Assembly (NCBI GenBank): GCA_051294375.1
Contig: CM119266.1
Coordinates: forward strand, 2,131,200-2,195,199
Length of the DNA stretch: 64,000 nt
Direction: 5' to 3'
From: Paraspadella gotoi
Lineage: Eukaryota; Chaetognatha
Position numbers and translations under genes: made by a program
Shown: one piece after another, positions 33,028-46,991 of the stretch
How the letters are laid out: the number at the start of each line of letters is the position of its first letter
Numbering within the stretch: the first letter of the stretch is position 1
Notes under the pieces: generated by a model
Told to the model about the DNA's origin: nothing
The model's database searches: none
Seen by the model: the letters and a program-made list of their open reading frames with translations, nothing else

Positions 33028-35483
33028 CCGTTGGCGTTTGCCTCGGCGCTATTGCGGGCCTCTCTTGGTCATACATGAACGTCCTGGTGCATTTGAACGA
33101 GGTAAGTCAATATTATTGGAAACTCACCTTTTTCCCTCTTTCAAAAGGTTAAGGTTAGGGTTAGGGTCATAGAGTCCTCGGCGGATTTTATCCGAGTCGC
33201 TTATCCGATTCCATTCTTGGTTTCGATTCCATCTGTGATGAGGGTAAGGGACAATGGTTTAGAGTTAGGGGTTAGGGTTAAAGATTAAGGTTTAATATTA
33301 GGCCAAGGCTCTTGTCCTGACATCAACCTTTTAGGTTTTCATCATTCCAGAAATGGTATATTTCGATTTTCTTTTTCCGCCTATAAAAAGAACCGTGTAT
33401 GATAAAGTTCGGGTTTAGGATAAGGTGAGGTCACTGATTAAGATTAGACTTAGGGATCTGGAAATTGGTTTGGTAACAGATTTGGGTTAAAGTTCAGCTC
33501 CGTGATTAAGGATCAGAAATGGGGGCCCTTTTGGAAAAGAGAGCCCAAATTTTATAATACTTCACCAACTCGCCCACTCTTACTTGAAAGATCTTCGACG
33601 CTGCCTGGATGACCGTTTTCATCTGGGTCGTCGCCACGCTCTTCAACATCCTTCTCTTCTTCATCCACAACCGACTCGGGGGTGATCCACTCTCCTCCAT
33701 CACTCCCTCGGAATGGTTGGCCGCGTGGACGTCGCCCACGGCGATGTTGACGGGCAACACACTCATCTTCATCGCAATGAAGGATTGCCCCATGGGTAGG
33801 GGAGAATTTATTTGTTTTGTCTTTTGTTTAATTGTTTCTTTTTATTATAATTAGTAAAGGTTCGTTCTCCACCATATAGAAAATGTCTTGTCCAATGATA
33901 AAAGATAATTGTATTACTTAATAAATCTTAACATTTAATCTTCAACGGTAACATTTTTAATCACATTACTATTTAGGCGATGCAGTTGCCCTTTATAGTC
34001 TCAATATGATATGGACTCCAATAATTTCGAGCATCATAAGTCGGAAAATCCCGTCTAAATCTCAGGTTTGTACAGTGCACACTGCACAATTATCTTGAAG
34101 GAGGGATAGAGGACTCGGCTAAACATTGCCTACTGTCTTTTGTCGTCAGACAGGATGCAAGATAACTGATTTATTTAAATAATGAATACTTTTTTTTTTT
34201 GCTGTTCGAACTGATTTTATATCCATGTTTACTTCCTATCATAGATTCAAAGTAAAAAATACAAAAATAGGAAGCAAATTTTACTTATTGTTTTATTTAT
34301 TTTTACAAAAATTAACTAATAATTAACTAATGCTTAGGTTTTGTCCGTTTTTGTGGCTATAATTGGTGTCTTGCTTCTCACTCGACCAACCTTCATTTTC
34401 GGGACTTCATATACAATCATAATTGAGCGCTACCCTCATCACAAGCGCGGCTACCTCTTCTCATTGCTTGCTTCGGCTTGCTTTTCTCTCTCCGAATTGT
34501 TAATTGGATTTTTTGATAAAGTTCATTGGACCGTTTGGCAGATAGCATCGACGCCGGCCGGTAATATCTTATATTTTAGTTAATTATTAGTTATTAGATA
34601 TCAGTTATTTGTCATCAACAAAAAAAATTCTCATAGCTCTTTCAAATTAATGCTTGAAAGGAATATGTTTTCTTTAATTTAAAAAAACTCATATTTGAGT
34701 GTTAAAAATTTTCCTCCTTATTAATAGTAATTAACTTTTCCTCCAGGTTTAACATCGCTCCCTATACTTTTATACTTGTGCAACGGCTTCGCTATACTGT
34801 CTCCTGTCTCAATGACGACTTCAAATCTAATATTGAATTGTGCTGGTGCCTTTTTAGTCGGTTTCATAGATCTTTTGGGCACGCTCTGCAACATTTTTTC
34901 AATACAAGTGAGCCAACTAGTTGGCGTTGCGTATTTGCAAATGACAATGCAACGTTTCTGTTTTTTAATCAATGTAGGAAGATACCGCGACTACGACTTC
35001 CATCGCAATCGCAATGGATATTCCCGGTTCATATCTCCTTGGAATCATTTACTTACAAGAAATTCCCTCAGCTTTGTCTGCCGGTACAATTGAAATCATT
35101 TTTAATTTAAATTCTGTAGCTCGAGCTTGTAACGCTGAATCAAGAACCAACACCTATCATTCAACTGTTAGTTAAAACAGTTGGTTGGGCCAATTTTTTA
35201 CTAATTTCTTACCTGATATGTTTGATGATATGTAACATGATATGTTTTACGTGATATGTTTCATTCTTATCATTCCTTTACTTTTGACCTTTTCTTCCTT
35301 CACAGGAGGAACTTTGCTCATTTGCTCAGCGATAATTATTTTATCGGAAATCCCTGAGGCAATTTGGACTTATTTGACAAAGGTCAGAGTGACTGGTTAT
35401 TCAGATTATCGATTTTATTTTTGTAGGCTGGCTACAAATTTATAAATTTCTAATATATTTTTTTTTTTCAGGATTCGAAATAA
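33028..35483 (+). CDS. EamA/DMT-family transporter, SLC35G-like, 5' incomplete
   Basis: A multi-pass membrane transporter of the drug/metabolite transporter superfamily; relatives carry nucleotide sugars or other metabolites, and the substrate here is unknown. Eight exons join in frame with GT-AG introns: 33028-33101, 33591-33795, 33977-34065, 34338-34560, 34747-34917 region ending at 34907, 34978-35083, 35306-35382, 35472-35483 (last three codons and TAA). Recognisable parts are GVCLGAIAGLSWSYMNVL (first helix), GNTLIFIAMKDCPMGDAVAL followed by PIISSIISRKIP, and VFVAIIGVLLLTRPTFIFG. These form the first EamA repeat in the usual order, and a second repeat follows with SYLLGIIYLQEIPSA. About 315 residues are visible. 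The first exon is phase-incomplete, so at least one 5' exon is missing. AATAAA follows at about 35575. Confidence 0.83.
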
Positions 35484-35599
35484 GTCCCAATTAGCAGCTA
35501 TCTACACTCGCTATTTAAAAAGTTCGCTTTGCTGCAGATCAATATCTCTGTGAAAAAAAACATTGAAACTGTGTAAATAAATAGAATTATAACTATATT

Positions 35600-35868
35600 G
35601 TATTTTTACAGAAATGTTTTTGACATTTATTAATTGTATGACTTCATCTGAATTAAAATTTCATTAATGTTTTTTATAGTTATGGATTTTTTGACATAAT
35701 AGAATCTTCTTGTTGTACTTACTTAATTAAATTTTGACCATTCTGTCAAAAGAGAAATGAGTTAATTGTCTTTCAGAAAATGTTTTCTATGGGGGGTACT
35801 AATTGACATTTAGCAAAAAAAAGTTTCCTAACGGCTTAAACAAACCGGAATAGTTTAGAGATCGAAAA

Positions 35869-35903
<35 letters not shown>

Positions 35904-35985
35904 CTCTTTTCTAGTCTCACGTCCCGTCGTCCCTAATCCTCAGTTGTGACGAAAATCGAGAGAAACCGAAACGAAAAGAAGGGAA

Positions 35986-36042
<57 letters not shown>

Positions 36043-36250
36043 TGTGCAAACAGGCGGCGGTTTGAAGGCACAACATGCAAACACGAGACACAAAGGAACT
36101 GAAACGCCGACAAGGAATGTCACGGTCGGTGGTGTGAGGGAAGTCGAACTGTAGGAAGTGGGGGGAGTGACGAAGGTAAGAGGAGCTGTGATTGGAGTGA
36201 CGAAGTTAAGAGGAGCTGTGATTGGAGTGACGAAGGTCAAAAGGGTGAGT
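35600..36250. repeat. Microsatellites and a 34-bp tandem repeat
   Basis: No gene is supported. (GA)n at about 35874-35900 and (CT)n at about 35985-36041 enclose a short unique piece. At about 36165-36240 a unit containing GTGACGAAGGTAAGAGGAGCTGTGAT is repeated two to three times. Confidence 0.7.
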
Positions 36251-37480
36251 GATAATGTTGAAGTGAGGGAAGAGGTGTGAAAGCTATGTTATAAATGACA
36301 AAAATTTATAAGTGTGATAGGAGTGATTATCATAAATCTACAAGGGTAGCGTTATAGTTGAAAATGGGGACAAATTTTAAAAGGGTGATTAATTTTAATT
36401 TTAAAAAGAACGGAGAGAAAAAGCTGAAGGGATAACCAAAAAGAATTTTTTTTTCTATTTAAAATTAATTTGATTGTACTTTTTGTGTTATTAGCAAATG
36501 CGATAAACATAAAGCGACGTTTTTATACTGATCACGAATTGATCATTGATGTTTAAGTCAACTTTTAATGTCCTATCGGTAATTTTGACTATAAAACGAT
36601 ATAAAGTTGATAAAAATTTTGAAAACCTCATTAAAAGCTATTCAGTAAAAAAATAATTAACATCATAAAAATCGATAAAGTGTTAAAATGAGGTGGTCTT
36701 TTCCCTTATCTCCCAAATTTAACATCTGCCAACAGTAAATTCCTTTTTGTTACAACAAAATTTTCTTTATTTTCTATCTTTTTTTGAGTTAAAAGAGCAA
36801 ACAAAGTGTCGAACGTTTTTCAGTTATATTCTTCCTTTTTTAACTCGTCACTGATATTATTTAGTTTTAGATTTTTTAGATATCAACTCGGGATTCCAGG
36901 AAAATATGGACGAATGGTGATTGTTAAATTCATTTATGAATAGTAATGACAAAACTTCTCGCCTTATCTTCTTTTGNNNNNNNNNNNNNNNNNNNNNNNN
37001 NNNNNNNNNNNNNNNNNNNTGTGTCGCCACGCAGTCTGAAATTTCTTTGATCCGAGATATTTTTCAAGAGTGAGATAGAGAAGGAGACGTAAAATCAAAT
37101 TTTGGGGACTTGGGTAACAAAAAGAGAAAAAAATGAAGAATAAATGAAAGAAAAAGTAAATCAAAAAATGACATGTCACTTTTACAAAAGTTGTATAATT
37201 TTGTTGTCATATTTAAATGCGCTTTTGCCGCCGTCGCCATGACAACGTGAGAGAATGACGAAGGAAAAAAGAGACAAGTGACAATTAGATTTAAAAAAAA
37301 CAAAAAAAACAACACCACAGCAGTGGACGCCATCTCTATTATCTCTCTCTTTCTCTCTTTCTCTCGCCAACAACCGTTTTAGCGCCTCTGCCCATCGCCA
37401 CGCCCTTATTCTACTTCCGGTTTTCCGTGACGAGAAAAGGCGTTCCGATTCACATAAATTCACAGCGAAGAACGCCGAGG
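36251..37480. other. AT-rich intergenic DNA with gap 36977-37019
   Basis: No gene is supported. A 43-N gap lies at 36977-37019. The minus-strand ORFs around 37064-37595 consist of simple-sequence translation and have no recognised domain. Confidence 0.5.
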
Positions 37481-37483
37481 GCG

Positions 37484-37531
37484 ACGATGGCGACGACGAC
37501 GATGGCGACGACGACGACGATGACAATGAGG

Positions 37532-37574
<43 letters not shown>

Positions 37575-37643
37575 AGATAAAAACGATGAGAACAATCGTG
37601 AAGAAGAAAAAAAGGAAGTAAATAAGATTGATTGATTGATTGA

Positions 37644-37718
<75 letters not shown>

Positions 37719-37805
37719 CCTTCATTCATTCATTCATTCAATCATTCATTCATTCATTCATTCATTCATTCATTCATTCATTCATTCATTCATTCATTCA
37801 TTTAT
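37484..37805. repeat. Compound array (GAC)n, (TTGA)n, (TTCA)n
   Basis: Three different simple repeats lie nearly end to end: (GACGAC)n at about 37490-37575, (TTGA)n at about 37627-37717 and (TTCA)n at about 37720-37803. The switch from TTGA to TTCA takes place in a few bases. Confidence 0.95.
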
Positions 37806-38690
37806 TATTTCAACACCTCTCAGATAATCAACAATAACTCCTAATAGATGAAAAGGAAAGACAATTAATATAATAAATATCCGATCAATGAATATTGAAA
37901 TAACACATATGAAATGCTTTATTTGTCAACTTTTATTCAAATGAATAAGAGTAGAGCCAAACTTCGTCAATGGGGTGGGTCAGAAAGTTTGATATTTGGG
38001 AAAACTTTCAATGGAGCAAAATTTTTAAAATGGCAAGAAGCATTGTAATTAATTTTTAATATTTATTTATAGATAGGAAATGTCAAAAATTTTTTTAAAA
38101 TTTTTTATTTTTAAAAGCAGATTCAAATAGCTTATAAAAAGTTATCTACACAAAAAGTATAATTCTTTTTTCAATATTTTGATGATAAGTGGGTTAAAAT
38201 TGAGAAAAACCCTTAAAAAATCATCATCATCATCAATCCGATGATTTTAGCAGTTTTTACTAATTTTTAGTAAAAAACATCAAAATTTTAAAAAGTGTAA
38301 TTATATTTTTGCTTAACTTTTTAAGCTCTATCAGAATCAATTAAAAAAACTTAAAATATCCAAAAAAATTTTTAACATTATATAGCAATATAATAATATT
38401 AATTAGCGAATTACTCATGGTTCGGAACATTTTTGCAAAAAATATTTTAACATAATAATAATACCAATAATGAATTAGTTTAATGCTGTTCCCATTAAAA
38501 TTTGAATTTGGTCGGCTACCGCTAATAAGAGTACGATGACAAATCTTTACGAAAGTTTCTTCCTCACATTAATTTTTTCCCTTCGTTCGTTCATTTATTA
38601 ATTAATTAATTAATTCATTTTAATATTTAATTGGCACCACTTTGTGACGATTGAATAAAGTGCGATGCTTTACAAAGACGCGATGACGAA
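37806..38690. other. AT-rich intergenic DNA
   Basis: I see nothing coding here. It contains a short (ATC)n at about 38220 and (TTAA)n at about 38595. Confidence 0.5.
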
Positions 38691-38699
38691 AAAACAACT

Positions 38700-38709
38700 T
38701 AAACAAAAC

Positions 38710-38757
<48 letters not shown>

Positions 38758-38906
38758 ACGAACGAACGAACGAAGCAGTGATTTTTCGCCCCCTGTTTTT
38801 CCTTTCCTAACACGACGACCAATTATCTTTACTCAAACGAGGCGTTTAGCAGCTGACGAGCGGAGAGAGACTGGACACGGGCGTCCGGGGACTCGTTAAC
38901 GGGGAA

Positions 38907-38965
<59 letters not shown>
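38700..38965. repeat. (GAC)n followed by (AACG)n, then (CT)n
   Basis: (GAC)n at about 38710-38757 changes into (GAAC)n, and 150 bp later a CT tract of about 55 bp begins (38911-38965). Confidence 0.95.
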
Positions 38966-38968
<3 letters not shown>

Positions 38969-39536
38969 CAATCTCGTTTTGAAAAGTAGAGCATAATTTA
39001 TAATTTTTTTAAAACAAGAGATTAGCTTCGTCGTCCGGAATCGTGAGAGGCGCCAGCAGAGGCGCAATTAACGATTCTATTTTTAGAAAATCGACGTCGA
39101 AAAACAAAAGAACACGAACGTCGAGTTTTGTTTTAACGTCAATTAGAATTTTTTCAGATATGATTAACGTAATTGTTTAAGGTGTTTCATATACTTTCAG
39201 TCTAAAATGTTTAATTCTATTACAAAACTGATTACATTTCACATCGTCTCGTGTTTAGTTATCATTTGATAAATTTACAATTTCACAATTTCGATGGATA
39301 ATCCTTATAATAGTTGAACCAATTTCGTAATTTTAAAAAATGACCGGCCGGCTTTTCGTGACCGATATAGTAAACGCGCTCATTACTTGCAACAAGACAA
39401 AAAAAAGTCTGACTTATTTATCAATTAGTTCTTTTTTAAGTGAATAAGTGTTTCTGTTTCTGTTTTTTCGACAGTTCAGTTGGTCATTTGATTGACTGGA
39501 CAACAATTTGCGAATTTTCTCGAAGTTGTGACGTTT

Positions 39537-39574
<38 letters not shown>

Positions 39575-40155
39575 AGAAAAATTTAGGTGATTTCCGGTTT
39601 TCTGATTCCGGATTCCGGAATTCGGGGCGTAATTTCTTTGGGTGGACGAGAGACCCGTATGTAAGAGAACGGTGATTAGGTCCGTATCTTTTGTATGTAA
39701 ATAAGACGGGAAGTTGGTTTTTTCAATTCGACCCAAAATTCAACCAAAATCGAATCACGTGAATGAAAAAAAATCTTCAAATCGTCGCCAATACAAATTT
39801 GTATAAAAAAAATCGGAAATATAAAAAAAAAGGAACAAAGAAAAAAAATGAAAAAAAGGAAAGAAATGAGCCGGCAACGATTAAAGGAGAAACTTTTAAA
39901 GAAGAAAGAAGATTTAGGGTAAAATAAGGAAAAAAGGAAAAGGCGGAGAAAAGAAATAAAAAAAGGGAAAGAATTAAGGAAAAGAAGAAGGAATTGGAAT
40001 TGATTCGAATCCATTTTCCTCACGTAGGCCGAAGATTTAAAAAAACGAACCGAATTGACGGATGAAATAAATTCGAAATTTATTCCGTATTGTGATCTAC
40101 AAATTGGCCAAATTACTATTGGCCAGTGAGTACGATAATAAAGTCGGAAATCAAG
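38966..40155. other. Intergenic DNA, purine-rich at the end
   Basis: No gene is supported. (GAC)n lies at about 39537-39575. From about 39770 to 40030 the plus strand is A/G-rich, which gives an artificial Phe/Leu/Ser-rich ORF on the minus strand. Confidence 0.5.
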
Positions 40156-40160
40156 GTATT

Positions 40161-40416
40161 GTGGCAGCAAGACTTAAAGCTGCCTCACTGCAGTCCGTCT
40201 ACAGCCTCGTCTTAATGGCTGAGCAGGCTAAATCATCTCATTCCATCCGTGCGTCCCGGGTTCAATCCCTGGGTATCCCGGTTCTGGCTTAAATGTGACG
40301 GTGCCGGTATAAACATGCCAGTGACAGGAGGCGGTCACTGAGGGTCCGCAGCCCCTATGCCAGTTGGTGAGATACCCCGCGCCCCGGGTATCACAGGTTA
40401 TCCTCCCGTTGCCATA
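40161..40416 (+). mobile_element. tRNA-derived SINE family 2, copy 1
   Basis: It has a perfect Pol III A box TGGCTGAGCAGG at 40216-40227 and a B box GGTTCAATCC at 40259-40268, 43 nt apart as in tRNA genes. A conserved body with CCGGTATAAACATGCCAGTGAC and GAGATACCCCGCGCCCCGGG follows, ending CCCGTTGCCATA. A near-identical copy starts 480 bp downstream, and a diverged inverse copy lies in an intron at about 51893-52075. Confidence 0.8.
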
Positions 40417-40640
40417 AGTGGTGAGCCCTACTCTTGAATACGCAACCGCTGCGCACCGTGCGCCCATGCTTACGTCGCTTAGGGTATGCATATCACGCCT
40501 ATGCCCTACTTCTCTGGTAACGATCCAGACTCGCTCGCTCGCTCGCCCGCTCGATCTCACTATGGCAATGAGATCAAAACCTTCTCTCAGACATCTCCTC
40601 AGGATTGAGGCCCCTGTGGAGAAGTCTGGTGGGGGGATCC
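40417..40640 (+). repeat. Spacer between the two SINE copies
   Basis: It contains a (GCTC)n stretch at about 40530-40550 and a unique part with no recognised homology. Together with copy 1 it may be the full length of the element (about 480 bp), the second copy being cut short. Confidence 0.5.
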
Positions 40641-40897
40641 TGTGGCAGCAAGACTTAAAGCTGCCTCACTGCTGTCCGTCTTCAGCCTCGTCTTAATGGC
40701 TGAGCAGGCTAGATCATCTCATTCCATCCGTGCGTCCCGGGTTCAATCCCTGGGTATCCCGGTTCTGGCTTAAATGTGACGGTGCCGGTATAAACATGCC
40801 AGTGACAGGAAGCGGTCACTGAGGGTCCGCAGCCCCTATGCCAGTTGGTGAGATACCCCGCGCCCCGGGTATCACAGGCTATCCTCCCGTTGCCATA
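40641..40897 (+). mobile_element. tRNA-derived SINE family 2, copy 2
   Basis: Matches copy 1 with a handful of substitutions, including GCAG to GCTG and GGAGGCGG to GGAAGCGG. A and B boxes are both kept. Direct orientation, so the pair forms a tandem duplication. Confidence 0.8.
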
Positions 40898-41103
40898 GTA
40901 TATTTTTATATTTTAATCCAAGATGTAACTAAAATTCATATGTTAAGTTCCTTGTTGAACTATTTCTCATATATCGATTCATTATAGAATAGGTGACGGA
41001 ATCATCTGCAAAATGCAAATGAGGCCACATGATTATACACAAAATTGTAAACTTATATATCTTATTATATTATATCTATTACCTATTAATTTCATGCAAT
41101 ATG

Positions 41104-41256
41104 GGTGAGAGAGGACCTGTGATAGAGGTGACAGAATGAATTGTGATAGAGGTGACAGTATGAACTGTGATAGAGGTGACAGAATGAATTGTGATAGAGG
41201 TGACAGTATGAACTGTGATAGAGGTGACAGAATGAACTGTGATAGAGGTGATTGGC
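41104..41256. repeat. 24-bp minisatellite
   Basis: About six copies of a 24-bp unit containing GTGATAGAGGTGACAG, alternating between AATGAATT and TATGAACT variants, i.e. a 48-bp higher-order unit. The 24-bp length keeps frames open and creates repetitive ORFs on both strands. Confidence 0.9.
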
Positions 41257-41339
41257 GAAAGCGTCCCACGAGGCCACTGGATGAAATGCTACTTCGATCG
41301 GAATCCGGATTTTCGCGTCGTGGGAGTCATTAGGAGAAC

Positions 41340-41660
41340 CGAGGGTCATTAGCAGTCGTCTGCTTGGAATCGTCGTCGTTGGCGTCGTTGGCGTTGGCGT
41401 TGGCGTTGGCGTTGGCGTTGTTGTCGTTGACGTTGGTGTCGTCATATGTGTTTGCATTGTTGGTGTCATAATCCTTGTCAGCATCGTCTTGAGCGTTGTT
41501 GACTTTTTCATTGGTGGCATTATCGTTGTTGTTGTCGTCGTCTTTGTCGTTGTCGTTGTAGTTGGCGTCGTCGTCCTCAAAGTTGTTGTCGACGTCAACT
41601 TCATTGGCGTCTTTGTCGATGGCGCTGTTGGTGCCTTCGTTATTAGTTCCTCTAACATCT
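41340..41660. repeat. Degenerate (GTTGGC/GTCGTT)n repeat
   Basis: A hexamer-like array of GTTGGC and GTCGTT words that gives a valine-rich plus-strand ORF and a threonine/proline-rich minus-strand ORF. Neither has a recognised domain. Confidence 0.75.
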
Positions 41661-41699
41661 TTTACAGTTTCTTTGGCCTCATTTCCCTGAGAGTTTTTA

Positions 41700-42130
41700 T
41701 CTGGATATGGTAATCGGTACTAAAATATTTTAAGTACTAAATATTGTAATATTTTCCTTACATTCTCCTATATGAAACCAGACACCATATTTTTAAATCT
41801 ATTTTAATTCCCTTTTAATTCCTCTCCCCAGTTTTTCCAACCTTTCCCAGATAAACTTACCCGGAGGTTTTTTTCACTCACCTCGGCTTCGGCCTTTCGA
41901 CTCCCATAAGCCTCATTTGCATATGAATTCTAATGAGTGGAGAAACTCACTGATCCTTTCGCCTTTGCCTTCTCCTTGATTCCGGGACCGGAGATTTTAT
42001 ATATATATATATAAGTTTTACTAGTTTATATTTTTACGATTTTGTTTTAAATTTTTTATATTTGTTTATTTTGTTTTGTTTTATTTTTGGGGGGAATTTA
42101 CTAATGTGATTTAATTTATTGAATAGATTA
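41700..42130. other. Intergenic DNA
   Basis: I see no gene. A (TA)n tract is at about 41999-42013. Confidence 0.5.
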
Positions 42131-42138
42131 GTTCTTCT

Positions 42139-43475
<1,337 letters not shown>

Positions 43476-43735
43476 TCCATCCCTCTATCCATCTATCCAT
43501 CCATCCCCCAATCCACTTTTACCTCTTTTCCTTTCAATATTTCCTCCCCAATCAAAACCACTTTCCTTCCTTTAACCTTTCACTTTCTCCTCCTCCTCCC
43601 CTCCTCTTCTTCTTCTCTTCCTCTTCCCCTTCAAACCCCCCCCCCAACTTTCAAGTTATGGCTGGAAAAGCCTCATTTCCTAATTGCTTCAAATTGGTAC
43701 ACGTCGTTTTTGGGTGGAGGAAGTCTTTCTCCAAA

Positions 43736-43816
<81 letters not shown>

Positions 43817-44084
43817 TATCCATGCGAGAATTTTCTCTCTTTTCACGTCGAGCGCATATCAAACGGTTTCTATTCTCCTCCTCCTCCTCTTCCTCCCTCC
43901 TCCCTCCCCCTTTTCCCCCTCCTCCTACTCCTCCTTTTCGTATCCATGACGATGGATGCCGTTTTTGATGATTTTGTTGATCCAGTAACCAAGGCGACGC
44001 CCTCGTTCCTTTTCCTCTCTTAAGCGCCGCCCCTTATCCTTACATCCCCCCCTTTCCCCACTTGTGGATTAGATATTGTGAGAC

Positions 44085-44176
<92 letters not shown>

Positions 44177-44243
44177 GAGGTGGCGAGTTTCGATGATGAC
44201 TCGGATTGAAACCGACGGATTAAGCGAATTGCCAATTTCGGCG

Positions 44244-44336
<93 letters not shown>

Positions 44337-44380
44337 AGAGGACGCGATTTAGGAAATTTCACGGTTAGATTCGACGTCGA
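43476..44380. repeat. (CT)n turning into (GA)n across a short unique segment
   Basis: CT tracts at about 43738-43812 are followed, 270 bp later, by GA tracts at about 44085-44170 and 44248-44333. The polarity thus reverses, which makes a large imperfect inverted repeat able to form a hairpin or triplex. Confidence 0.8.
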
Positions 44381-44384
44381 CTCT

Positions 44385-44452
44385 GATATAAAGTCAGGGC
44401 AAGATAGCTTTATTTATTAAATGAATGGATAATTTTTATATTGGTTGTACCA

Positions 44453-44470
<18 letters not shown>
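44385..44470 (-). repeat. Dispersed repeat R3, partial copy
   Basis: Inverse partial copy: the plus strand reads TTTATTAAATGAATGGATAA then TTGGTTGTACCAATTT, matching the complement of the 56660-56790 copy. It runs into an (AT)n tract at about 44457-44487. Confidence 0.65.
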
Positions 44471-44490
<20 letters not shown>

Positions 44491-44859
44491 TTTATTTTAT
44501 TTACTTTATTCTTTTATTATTTTTTTTATTTTTGTTCAAATAATTTGAAATTTTGTGAGAGTTTGCCACATCACGAGTCTTTGTTGTATTTTTCTGATAG
44601 CTTATCAACGCGAATTCGATTCACTCGTCTTCCGATCTATGTCATCCCATATTAGGTCAGATCGTGAAAAGCGGAGATCTCGAAAAAGGCGACTAGTCTT
44701 TTCTTCTTCTCGCTGTCCTTCTTTCTCTTCCTTTTTCTACTCTTCCTTTCTTTCCTTCTTTTTTCTCTTTCCTCTTTTTCTTTTCTCTTTCGACGAGAAT
44801 CCCTCGCGATTCGCAACACGAGTCGGTCTCCATCATCCTCACCTTTCTCACCCAATCGA

Positions 44860-45510
44860 AACATCATCATCATCATCATCACATCATCATCATCATCATC
44901 ATATCATAATCATCATCATCATCATAATCATCATCATCATCATCATAATCATCATCATCATCATCATTTTACCTTCTTTCCTTTTCGCCCCTTTTCTCTC
45001 CTTTACTTCCTTTCCTCCCTTTTCACTCTCCTTTACTTTCCTTTCCCTCCTTTTCTCTCTTCTTTTACTTTCCTTTCCCCTTTTCTCTTCTCCTTTACTT
45101 TACTTTCCTCCCTTTTCTCTCTCCTTACTTTCCCTTCCTCCCGTTCACTTCTTTACTTTCCTTTCCTCACCATTTTCTTCTCCTTACTTCCTTTCCCCCC
45201 TTTTCTCTCTCCTTTACTTTACTTTCCTCCCTTTTCTCTCTCCTTACTTTCCATTCCTCCCGTTTCACTTTCCTTTACTTTCCTTTCCTCCCTTTTCTCT
45301 CTCCTTACTTCCCTTTCCCCCCTTTTCTCTCTCCTTTACTTTACTTTCCTCCCTTTTCTCTCTCCTTACTTTCCTTTCCTCCCTTTTCACTCTCCTTTAC
45401 TTTCCTTTCCCTCCTTTTCACTCTCCTTTACTTTCCTTTCCTCCCTTTTCTCTCTCTTTTACTTTCCTTTCCTCCCTTTTCTCTCTCCTTTACTTTCCTT
45501 TACCTTCCTC
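44860..45510. repeat. (ATC)n array followed by a 29-30-bp CT-rich minisatellite
   Basis: (CATCAT)n with TAATCAT interruptions at about 44863-44967. Then about sixteen copies of a unit resembling CCTTTACTTTCCTTTCCTCC with TTTTCTCTCT run to about 45500. The long plus-strand ORF here is repeat translation. Confidence 0.9.
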
Positions 45511-45628
45511 CACTCATAATTTTTTTTCCCACACACGAATCGCGTCTCAATCTCTAATCCTCGGTTTGATCTGACGCCTTTTAACTTTGGTCGTTACGGC
45601 ATTAAAGGCATTAACGGCATTTCGCCAT

Positions 45629-45630
<2 letters not shown>

Positions 45631-45676
<46 letters not shown>

Positions 45677-46110
45677 CTTTTGAAATTCCTTTCGATTCCA
45701 TCGAGATTCGAAAGGAGAGATTTTTCTTGAGGATCGAGTTTTGGCGACGAGTTTAAAGCGATGAGTGAGAAGCGATGAGTGAGAAGCGATTATGAGTGAG
45801 AGAAGCGATGAAGTGAGAGAAGCGATGGTGTGAGAACGATGGTATGCTGAGGTAAGCGAGGAGTGAGAACGTATGAGTAAGAAGCGCCTGAGGAGAAAGC
45901 GTATGGCGTAGAAAGCGAGGGAGTGAGAAGCGATGGTGTGGGAAGCGATGATGTGAGAAGCGATGGGAAGAAAAGCGATGAGTGGGAACCGATGGGTGAG
46001 ATGCGAATGGGTGATGAGAAGCGATGAGTGAGAAGCGATGGGAGAATAAGCGATGAGTAAGAACCTATGGGTGAGATGCGATGGGTGAGAAGCGATGAAC
46101 GCCAATCCAA
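45631..46110. repeat. (GA)n and a GAAGCGATG minisatellite
   Basis: After (GA)n at about 45631-45674, a short unit GAAGCGATGAGTGA is repeated about twenty times to about 46100 with many changes. The minus-strand ORFs are repeat translation. Confidence 0.85.
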
Positions 46111-46559
46111 CTGGGTCTCAAAAGTGCCGTTTGTGATGTGTACTGGAATAAGCGATGGTTCTAAGAGCAGTCTGGTGGTGCAATAGTGATGTGGGTTCCA
46201 CAGTGTGTCACGCAATGAGCAGAGAAGGGTTACAAGTGTGCGTGCCAGGAAGAAAACCAATGCTTGGAGTCTCTACATGCTAAAGAAAAGAGAGTAAAGT
46301 CAATGTTGTGTGGAGGCAAAAGTCCGACATGGAGAGTTGTCGACGGAAGTCTGAAAGTGTCTCGCGTCTGCGTCGCGCGCGTCGCGCGCGTCTGCTGTGC
46401 CTGGTGTGGCCTGTGTGCCCGCCGTGTGCTGTTGTGGCGTGTCTGTCTGGTGTCGCGCTGCGGCGCGCTGCTGCGCGCGCGTGTCTCGTGCCACTCGCGC
46501 GTCGTCTGCGTGCAATGGGCTAAGCGTCTCGTCCCGCTCAATTGGCCAGGTAGGCAGTT

Positions 46560-46901
46560 TAATTCAGTCCGCGGCTGTGAAAAACAAAATGGTGGGTCAA
46601 AAAGAAAAATAAAGGCCAGGAAAGGCCGTAAAAAGGTGTGGCAAAGTGTGGCGTGCTGTAAAGTCGGAACGGCCGGGCGTCGGCGTGTCGGCAGTCGGCG
46701 GGACGTGCTGGCAGCGGCGGTCGGCGGCGGCTTGTCGTGCGTCGGCGTGCGTGGATGTAGGTGAGTGGCGGCGGTAGGCGGCATGCGTGTGGCAGGCGTG
46801 CTGGCCTGTGGTCGGCATGTGAAGGCGATCGAAGTCCGAAGTGTCGTTGCCGGCAAAGATGTTGTGAGCGCGTGGAGAGGAGTATGTCACAAGTTAGAGA
46901 T

Positions 46902-46991
<90 letters not shown>

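Noticed and set aside
37629-37803. CRISPR-like array
   Set aside because: Pure tetranucleotide repeats without spacers, in a eukaryotic genome.
39676-40170. 164-codon minus-strand ORF with hydrophobic stretches resembling membrane helices
   Set aside because: The Phe/Leu/Ser content comes from an A/G-rich plus strand; no conserved motif and no ATG-supported gene structure.
44555-45574. 339-codon plus-strand ORF
   Set aside because: Produced by (ATC)n and the CT-rich 29-30-bp minisatellite; His/Ile and Phe/Ser/Leu runs.
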